Of a stretch of DNA of 64,000 bases, positions 56,001 to 64,000 are shown piece after piece. Location of the stretch: assembly GCA_002946415.1 (NCBI GenBank), contig NJPS01000034.1:682001-746000 (forward strand), in the 5' to 3' direction. Under the pieces are notes generated by a model, which saw only the letters and a list, made by a program, of their open reading frames with translations, ran no database searches and had not been told where the DNA came from. Made by a program: the position numbers and the translations under genes. The stretch comes from Rutstroemia sp. NJR-2017a BVV2. Taxonomy: Eukaryota > Ascomycota > Leotiomycetes > Helotiales > Rutstroemiaceae. Position 1 is the first letter of the stretch. Each line of letters opens with the position of its first letter.

Positions 56001-57447
56001 TTCTTTAGAAACACTGTTGGAATTCCAAATGTGAATTGGATGGATCTGATAGATATATTGATATGGAATAAAGGTAATCCAGAACATACTGATGCCGATG
56101 ACATATCTGCGACATATCAACAACTCCAAGCTCTCATGATAAATTGTGATCATCAGGAGGTGGCAACAATCTCGTGAGTCGAATATCCTCTCAATGCATC
56201 GAAGCCTCTGTTGACCACTTCAAGCGAACTTCTAAATGAGCACTATCTAGTATATATTCCCGCACAAAAGTCGTGGATAGCTCCGGAGCAATGCACCTGG
56301 GGTTCAATCGCACATGCGGGTGGCAAAATTAATATTGATGCCATCTACCCCTCTCTACAAAACTTTTTCGTTGATTTCCTTGATGTAGAGCAGTTCTCTT
56401 TGGAAGAAGTCATCAACAAGCTCGCAAGACTATGGAGAACAAACCCGTCAATCAATCGAATCAAGATGCTGATTTGGGGTATCAACTCAAGTTCCCCTGC
56501 TCCAGAGGATCTGCAATGCCTCCGCCATGGTAAAGTATTTCCAGTAAGAACAGTAAATGGTATTGTTGAGCTTTTTTCTTGGGACGATGAATTTGTGGTT
56601 GTTGATCGTCAAGATCTGGCAAATGCATTTGAAGGTCAGCTCAACAAGCTTGACTTTACCCTAGAGGAAGTTCACGGACTGCAGTGGTTCATCAGAGGTC
56701 TCGATCTTCATCATCGATTTTTATCTCACCTTGTCTCTGAAAAGTCCGAACTTCTGCATGGTGTAGTATCAACTCTCAATGTCCCTACGAGTTTTCTTCT
56801 AAGGCATCGAGCTCATGCCCTTTTCAGGTACGTTCTATCTTGGCGTTTTGCACGAAAACTGTCTAAGAAAGAGTAGGTGTGCATGTCATTTCGAAAGCTC
56901 ACGGACCTTGCACAATAATCGCGACCTATACAACCTTCTTTTGCAAACAAGAGTTTTCGAAACAGATACAATAGCCATATACCTGTCTATCCCTCACCAA
57001 GGCCGGAAGATCACTGTGCGGAGCAGACAACCGGGCCTCTTCATAGATGAAACTTCATCCCCGTTGCGCATTTTTCTCCCGGGGAATCCCCAGCAACGGA
57101 ATTTCTCTTACTATCGAGCATTACCAACCAAGATCTTTCGGTTCATCATGTCGGAAACGTCTTTAAACACTCAGGAATTCATAGCTCCTACGGAATTCGT
57201 TCGCAATGCTGTTGCAGTTATCACTGATGTACTGTGCGTCGATGAGAGCATGCTTGATGATATTTTGACTACTGCTGGAATCATCCAAGTTCCGCTCCAA
57301 GAACCGGTTATAGACTTTTGTCAAGATATCCCCAAGTTTGGGAAAGACTTGATGCCGTCCAGGGACACATACGACGCTGCCTCCCAGTCCAAGAAGGAAC
57401 ACAAACTCGTACTACGGCAAACCGATAAGGAGGTTGAGCGACACTGA
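53035..57447 (+). CDS. Sacsin/NO VEIN-type GHKL (HSP90-like) ATPase, large protein
   Basis: Six exons (53035-53213, 53266-53980, 54093-55780, 55841-56173, 56225-56827, 56877-57447) give 1,362 aa; the introns are 49-112 nt. After a ~60-residue helical lead comes a Bergerat ATP-binding fold. The N-box is LLELIQNADDS (Glu75, Asn79, Asp82), followed by YEEDGF (Asp108) and DVKAICGIGKSTR. The glycine lid is LGDEGLGFKSVFKV (136-149). The fold continues through KITLTLRKD to YAFCPLGKFGFPFIIQSDFL. The remaining ~1,000 residues match no domain I can name, apart from an acidic DSDSDSEEEE run. Sacsin repeats act as chaperone modules, and plant NO VEIN shares the ATPase; fungal members are uncharacterised. 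The apparent frame break at 53981-54092 is an intron. No DUF3883-type nuclease-like C-terminus seen. An alternative upstream Met is at 52963. Confidence 0.82.
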
Positions 57448-58450
57448 GTAGTGTGAAATTTTCCAAACACAATACTTGTGGCAGAAACAGTTGATTTGGT
57501 TATTATATATGGACTATTGAATTGGGTGGCAGTCAGTGATGGGCCTTGTATTCTCAGTGCTTTTGTATACACTCCACTGTAGTAAGATATATTGGATTCT
57601 TGAGGATAGATTGGAGTATTTTTTAAGGGACTTTGTACTGCTGATAATAAATAGTTTTAATCCAAACACTACAAATATTTGCGAATTTGTACTTCCTAAT
57701 TAGGTAATTTGGAAGCTAAATGGCGAGGGAGGGAGAGGGTGGAAGGGCGGGGAGAGGGAGGGATACCTGGCCTGGCACTACTGCAGTAGCACAGTATGAC
57801 TACCGCGGCACCGGCACCATAAAGGGCTACCAGGTAAAGGACTAACAAGCAGTTGAGCTTCTTTTGTATCGAGTAACTCTGATACATTCCGTCCTGTATT
57901 CCAGCATTTCAGTATATCCTCAACAATACCCAGTTGAACGATTCTACGTGTGTACATAATTAGTATGCCTGTGGAACCAGCCACCTGGTAGTCGTACAGA
58001 CTGAAATAATATACTCATGATTTATTTACGTCTCTACTATTCAGCAATCAGCCTTATTTACCAATATGCCAATTCAGCTGCATTCTCGCGGCGTAGATAG
58101 CATCATGCTCGAGACTGCGCACAATTTGCCGACCTAGCTGAAACATGGGTCGTGTCATCTCACGAATCATCGTCCCTCGTTGCATCCGCCCAGGCTGATT
58201 CTGCATGTCATCTGTCATCCGGTGGCTCATCAATCACAGCCTTAAGGGGGATCATGCACTAAATGTAGGCGCGTTCGGGATCGTTATACGCGGCAGAGAT
58301 CGTTCGGGTTGACTTTTGGATATGGGGGCGGTTCCATCACCCCTGATGCATAACAGCCACATACCCGCGAGATAATTCTTTCTGGGATGAAGCGCTTTTT
58401 TTCTTCCTTTTGAACAAAATTTTTATTTTCTGAATATGTGAGATTTGGTC
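57448..58450. other. Intergenic, GHKL ATPase 3' end to CorA-like promoter
   Basis: 1.0 kb with no gene. A purine-rich GGGAGAGGG stretch lies near 57725-57765. Nothing else seen. Confidence 0.5.
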
Positions 58451-60326
58451 ATGTCGCCGCCGAAACAGAGACTTCTTAGTGCGTTCCCGACGATTGTGGA
58501 AGATGCGGAGGATTCACCGACGCCGGATTCTTCGTTAAGGAGATCGTCAAGCAGGACGCCGTTTGTGGAGATATGGCCTAGAGATGTAGGTGGCTGTTAG
58601 TGAAACTGTATAGCTGAAATTAGTTATGCTAAAAAGTTCGTCTAGAATGCTCCGACTGAAATCGTTCGTGGCAAGCTGCTCGAAGACAAAATCAACAGTT
58701 GGATAGAACAGAAGGGTACGAGAACCTACACTGCGCATCGAACCTGAGACTAACGTATCTCAAGATGAATTCGCATATGCGAAGCGAGAGTCGTCAAAAT
58801 TCGGTGCTCTGAGACTTCTGTACGTCGTCCGCTAGGATCGTGCTCATCCACTTGCAAGGTCTAATCAAAGCACCGCAGTCTTACCAATAGGTCACTGGAC
58901 CAAAACCGCAAAGCAGGAATGACGTTCAGTGACTTGACACTTCAGTTAATATCATCGCGTCTGAAGTTCCCTCCCGCATTTACAAAAATGCTGGCACCTG
59001 ACCAGATCGAACCGCCTAGGTTCTCCCATAACACTTTGTTTGATAGTGCAGGGAACCATAGTGGGATGTGTAAGTGACCTTCTGAGCTTCATGGCAGTGG
59101 AGTATGGTAGTAACTTAACCCAGCACTGGCTCTCCACTTCCCCCGCCAACGTCTCGAATCCCTCACCCTCGGCGTCACCTACTCGCACCCATCCCGAGTC
59201 GTCACCGCCCTCCTCATCGAAAACACCAGCACTCCCACCCCCGACTCCTTCATCAACTACATCCTCTCCCAAGCCAGCTACCTCACACACCCACTATACC
59301 TCCCTCTCCTCTGCACCGAGATCACCCTCGACGTGCACCGCGCCCAAGTCGACCGCACGGTGCTGCGTCTCCGAAGCCTGGAATCCGTCGTCGGGGTACA
59401 CGACTTCGATTCTGGCGGCGAGAAAGCAAGTTATGGCCCGAGCCATAACCCGAAAGGGCCGTTGCCCGATCTGGAGTATGTGACGCGGAGTCTGAGCGGG
59501 GAGAATACGCGTCTGGCGCTGTATGAGACGAAGGTGGCGTCGAGTGTGCAGTTGCTGAGGATGATTTTGAGAGCGGGCTATTTTACGAGTCCCGGGAATG
59601 CTACGGGGGCGATAGGCGTGGGGAGTAGGCTGGCTTGGATGGATGTTGCGAATGTGGTGTTGAGGGAGAAGGCGGAGTTTTTGCTGGGGTGGAATGTGGA
59701 TTTGTTGGCGAGGGTGAATGGACAGAGGAGGATTGGAAAGGGGTTGAGGGAGAGTGTGAGTTCTATCTTCTGCGCTTTTTTTCGGTCCCGAGGGAGACTC
59801 AGAGCAGTTTCTAGAAGGCACAGTTTAACCAGGGAGTATGGAATATGCTAATGGAGGAGAACTAGGTACGCACCATCCTCGCTCAACGCGAAAACCGGAC
59901 ATCGACTTCGATGTGGGAGTCTAAGAAAAGTGATTCGAATGCAATAAGGAGTATTGCAGTTGTACTAGTTTCATTCTTGCCCGGGGCGTTTATTGCTGTG
60001 AGTTATTTTCTACCATTCAGATCTACATAGCTATGATATTCCAATCGTCACATGGTCTATTATCATCTGGCACAGACGTGCTAGAGACAGAATAGGAGTA
60101 TGAATGCGAGGGACGATGCACAGAAGAACCGCAACGGCAATTTAAAAGAAAACAATAACTAACCCCAAACCCCTAGATACTCTTCAGCACCACAATGTTT
60201 AATTTCCAGACCCGACACCGCGACGGCCTTGTATCAGAATGGTTCTGGCTCTACTGGGCGATCACGGGGCCTTTAACAGCCGCCGTGTTGATGGTGTGGA
60301 TATGGTGGGTTCGACCTTGGCTGTGA
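58451..60326 (+). CDS. CorA-like (Mg2+ transporter superfamily) membrane protein
   Basis: Seven exons (58451-58585, 58646-58715, 58765-58819, 58879-59069, 59124-59755, 59866-59997, 60177-60326) join in phase to 454 aa. The N-terminal two thirds are soluble alpha/beta (LESLTLGVTYSHPSRVVTAL, SLSGENTRLALYETKVASSV). A long helix follows (VRTILAQRENRTSTSMWESK). The first TM helix is SIAVVLVSFLPGAFIAILF, and TMFNF stands where classical CorA has Gly-Met-Asn. The second TM helix is WFWLYWAITGPLTAAVLMVW. This is the usual fungal CorA-like layout, in which transport has rarely been shown. Some small-exon boundaries are by eye only. The in-frame TAG at 59863 lies in an intron ending in ACTAG. Confidence 0.72.
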
Positions 60327-61570
60327 GTGAGTGGGGAGGGGAGGGAGGGGCAATCTGAATGCGGCAAGTGGATAAGGTTACACAGTATGAAAAAGAGAGT
60401 TTTTCCTCTTGGACGTTATGATTTTTTAATCTTACGAGGAGCAACCTTATATCTTTCGGAAGTGGACGGTTTTTTTTTGCGGAGAATTTTCTTGTCTATT
60501 CCTTTTCTGGGTTTATGATTTGGCGTTCGGGAAAAGGGAGAAAAGAAGTGGTTCTTTGCTGCAGAGACGTGAGAGCCTGCACAGGAACAGCGGCCGGAGA
60601 AATGAGAGATGTGATGTAGGGATATCTTGCATCGGAATTGGAGAGATGATACTTCCTGATGGAGTCGATTGGAGTGGAGTATTGTGTTTCTAGAAAGAGC
60701 AAAGATATTCACGATTCTCTACGATGGATGGGTCTGGATGTTCTCGGCGTCGGGTAGAGGCATCTAGGTACCAGAGATTAAGACTTTGAAGTTTCTGTCT
60801 ATTGTAATATATATGTAGGAATATAAAGTGTGAACGGCTTCTATCTTCCAACGGCGGAGATGCATGATTAGATTGTGCGTATATACACTACTTATCACAG
60901 CGTTTTCATAGGGGAATTCCGAAAGATCTCACGACCTGAACACAAAATAACGAACTTACGTAACAAGAAGAGATCGACAAGAAAACTTCTTGGATCAGGA
61001 GCGTTCCAATAGAATACCTGATACACGTCCCCGCTTCGACGAAAGAGCCGGGACCAAGCGGGAATTTTGACGTATAACGTGCGCCGCGAATAAATTGCAA
61101 AGTGAATCTGAAAGGTTAATAAGAAACATACTATAGACAAGGAGATTCAACTGCGTTCAAGGTATTTGCCGGTCAATTAGAGGTTGAAAATTGAAATGTA
61201 TCTTGGAGGTTGGGAGGTCAATGTTACTGCTGGCTTGGTGACGTTATTGAGAGTCGTTGAGTTTAGTGAGCTGTTCGAGGAAATTGATGATTTGAGATGA
61301 GTTTACTTTTCAAAACTAATATATGATACGTTCAATACGTGTAAATTTTATTTAGATTCTATTAAGTTGTATTGTTATGCTAATACATAGCTCTATCTAA
61401 CAGTGATGGGTGACCTGATAGTCCAGCACATCTGTCGTGTATCCATCCACCTTGGGTATATCCTACTTCGCCTATTCATTCCATGCCTCCCACATACCCC
61501 AATAGCCCCCTTTACATGTGTACTTGTCCAATATTTCCAGTTTAATGATACAACAAAGGGAATCCTCCCA
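60327..61570. other. Intergenic, convergent 3' ends
   Basis: 1.24 kb with no supported gene; AT-rich from about 61280 to 61400. Confidence 0.5.
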
Positions 61571-62909
61571 TCACCTCAACTTCTGATCCTGAGGCAGCTT
61601 CGTCAACTCCACCTCGTAAGTATGGCAAACGCCAATCCCACTCCCAGTTCCCACAACGATGTGTTCCTCGCTACCTCCCTCACTAATCTCTGAGTCAATA
61701 TCCCTCAGCCTCTTCCAGTCTCCATTATTGGGTGCATGCACTGACGCAAAGCTCTTTCCCTGGTCTGTGGGATTACTGAAAATTCCACGGGGTTTATTTG
61801 ATTTCATCGGTGCGCTGCCGAATGTCTTGAGAGAGGGCCTATTAAGATTCTCGCTGGCTGGTTTGCTGTTTTGCGTGGTTCCGTTGCGGCGCACGATGAG
61901 GCGGCGGAGAGCGGGGAGGGAGGAGGCGACACAGCCGATGCCGGTTTCGATGTTGGAGAGGAGGACGATGTAACCGGTGTAGTCTGGGGGCTGTTAGTAA
62001 ACATTGGGAGAATATGTAGTAATCAAGCTACTTACGAAGCAGGTCATCTGTTGGGTTGTAGTAATGTTGTATAAAAGGTGCACGGATCATGGTTGTGATT
62101 GAAGCTCTGAAAAGGATTAGTAAAAACATTTTTCAAGCAAATTTGAAAAGGAGAAAATACTTACACTGAAGCAAAAGACAGCAAGCCCAAAACCGACCAC
62201 TTTGCTTGAGCTTTCATCTGCGTTTTCCACAATAAAAATGCGGGTAGAATCACACATGCCATATCGGTGATAATCGTTGATGCCGTAGACATGTAACTCA
62301 GCGCAATCATCACACTCATAGGCCTACATGTTGCTTTTCCTTCCGCGACCAATGACGTTTCCCAATTGGCCTTGACCGGGTCGCAAAGGAGTAGGATACC
62401 GACTAATGTCGCGATAAATGTACAGACGATGAAAGTCAGTAGTGTCCATACAGCAATTCTGTATACCCGTTGCACACTCGCAATTCGAAGGAGCGTGACA
62501 CAAATAGACGCCTTAATCACTACCAGCGCGACGACGTAAAGCATCATCCATAGCATGAGGTATTTTGTTCCCTCGACCTGGAAATGGGCGGTGAGTTGGG
62601 CGTTCCGCAGACCGAGTCCCTGAGTTGCTCCATGGCAAGCCAGCGCTACGTCTACGACGTAAACCACCTAAATGGACGGAGGTTCAGCATGAATTTCAAG
62701 TAACAAGTAGATGAATGATCCAATCAAAAGAACTGAGAAAATCTTACCAAACCAGAAAGCATCAATCCATCATCCCATCCAAAGACACCTTCATGATGTC
62801 TCAGATACGTTCTCAGCCCGACAGTGACAAAAGAAAGTGCAAGAAAGACAAGTGACACGACGAATATACCCAAAGAAAGTCCCGACAATGGTAGTCTGTC
62901 GTTCGACAT
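61571..62909 (-). CDS. Fung_rhodopsin/SAT4-family seven-helix integral membrane protein
   Basis: Four exons (62909-62748, 62667-62165, 62106-62036, 61983-61571; introns 52-80 nt) give 382 aa. About seven hydrophobic helices: LGIFVVSLVFLALSFVTVGL, then the family hallmark GWDDGLMLSGL, MLWMMLYVVALVVIKASICV, TLLRIASVQRVYRIAVWTLL, FIATLVGILLLCDPVKANWE, a segment starting MSVMIALSYMSTASTIITDM with CVILPAFLLWKTQM, and YTGYIVLLSNIETGIGCVAS with SLPALRRLI. The last two blocks are the SAT4/PTH11-adjacent signature of PF20684. The ~110-residue cytosolic tail is Ser/Asn/Pro-rich. Members are abundant in plant-associated fungi; some (PTH11) act as surface receptors, most are unstudied. No CFEM domain is present. 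Confidence 0.87.
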
Positions 62910-64000
62910 CTTGCTCTGGCGTGCGTGTTTGTGGGCACCGTTCGTTGGGTCGTATATTTGGATGTAAGCTCAATCAATGATGGGGAAGTGACAAAATTCT
63001 CCGGACAATCAACTTTATCAACCCATTTGCATCCATCTACCAAATCAAAGGTTTGCCGATCTATTCTCAAAGGGTAAACTTGGGGACCCCTTGTTTGCCA
63101 GGTGGAGTTTCAATGGTGAAGGTATTGTGTAGTTCATTTGGGCAGCTCTGGTATCTTTTCGCTGATGGAAATCCTTCGCTTCACGGAAGAGCACAACAGC
63201 TTCCGAGCAGAAGAGCTTCCAAGCACAAACTCGAGATTTTGGATGTTCGGTGTGTTCGAGAACTACTTCGTACTATCCACTTTGGTTGTTGAAAGTTTAA
63301 ATAGTGGGTTGACTCTGAATCTGCGTATATACAAGGGGGGTGTTAATGCAAGGAGTGCGAACGTACGACAACCAGAACTTCCTGGTTTCTTCCCCTCCAC
63401 TTTTCCTTGGTGACGAGATATCCTCGGCAAGAATTGAAGCTGTGCAAATCTCAAATTCCAAATCCCAAATGTCCAATGTCCACCAGATCTTATGGAGACA
63501 TAACTTTAGTCAACCAGTCGGACGAAGCGATCTCAGATGGCCTGGGTCCCTAATCCGTGAGAATGGATGTAGGTAGATGTGGTTGTCACTCTACCACACA
63601 GTCATTGTTGGAATAGGATGAGGATACAATGCAAATGTTGCAACTTGCCAGCACCAAGCCAAGTAGATAGGCGAGGACGCCAAAAGCGGGTAACTTGACT
63701 CGTGTAAAATATCTTACTTGTGCAAAGTGCCGCAGAGGTTACGTATGCTAGACGAGGTGCACCGACCAGGAAATTCAGCATCCGGGGCTAGCCTTGCCAA
63801 TTTGAACCTTTTTCGCCCTCTGAGGGATGTACTCTGTATGAGAAAAAGCATACTGCCGTACTTCGTACATACAGCAGTAGAGTCTCTGGGGCCAAAACGC
63901 ACCCCAAATTCACAACAGATCCAACCTAGTTGTTCTACTCTGTACTTCGTGCCAAGCTAAACTCTGCAGGGAAAATGCAGAATGAAATTGGTAAAAGTGA
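62910..64000. other. Upstream region of the SAT4-type gene to window end
   Basis: 1.1 kb with no supported gene. It includes the promoter of the SAT4-type gene. Short frames at 63053-63576 (+) are overlapping and unrecognised. Confidence 0.45.

Noticed and set aside
59756..59865. In-frame stop (TAG near 59863) suggesting a broken CorA-like gene
   Set aside because: It is the end of an intron with GTGAGT donor, GCTAAT branch site and ACTAG acceptor; the spliced protein keeps the long helix before the TM segments.

Overview
This window is nuclear DNA of a filamentous ascomycete (Pezizomycotina; Leotiomycetes/Helotiales is my tentative guess). The genes are split by short introns, mostly 48-180 nt, with GT-AG ends and CTAAC/CTAAT-type branch sites. 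The gene content is fungal throughout: LYS2, a LIM-binding regulator, TORC2 HbrB, GON7, VPS39, UstYa, Fung_rhodopsin and others. No operons, bacterial elements, CRISPR arrays, rRNA or convincing tRNA were seen. Exon joins were made by hand, checking reading phase and family conservation.

Layout. 1-19.5 kb is mainly housekeeping: the 3' part of LYS2 (+), a LIM-domain-binding transcriptional co-regulator (-), a TORC2 HbrB/Bit61 subunit (-), KEOPS subunit GON7 (+), HOPS subunit VPS39/VAM6 (-), mitochondrial ribosomal protein bL28m (+) and a SIMPL/DUF541 protein (+).

19.8-39 kb is accessory. It begins with the most interesting locus: a UstYa-family (DUF3328) oxidase on the - strand, a secreted 329-residue precursor on the + strand made of 20 near-identical Tyr-containing repeats separated by Lys-Arg (Kex2) sites, a membrane-anchored cytochrome P450 (-), and further right a PrnB/IDO-superfamily haem-dioxygenase-like protein (+). 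Together they look like a small ribosomally made, Kex2-processed cyclic peptide (dikaritin-type RiPP) cluster whose predicted product I do not recognise. A GH15 glucoamylase (+) and a peroxidase-family-2 (unspecific peroxygenase-like) haem-thiolate enzyme (-) follow, both secreted.

40.6-64 kb is mixed: a Gag1-like-clamp (DUF4050) protein (+), a bestrophin-type anion channel (-), a membrane-anchored hormone-sensitive-lipase-type alpha/beta hydrolase (-), a large sacsin/NO VEIN-type GHKL ATPase (+), a CorA-like membrane protein (+) and a rhodopsin-like SAT4-family membrane protein (-). Intergenic spaces are long (up to 4 kb), and several contain long pyrimidine-rich tracts on the + strand.

Working model for the cluster. 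The precursor enters the secretory pathway, Kex2 cuts after each KR/RR, and the UstYa-like enzyme (two HxxHC motifs, one membrane anchor) cross-links the single Tyr of each repeat. The P450 and possibly the dioxygenase-like protein would tailor the product. No second UstY, S41 peptidase, methyltransferase, transporter or transcription factor of such clusters is present in the window.
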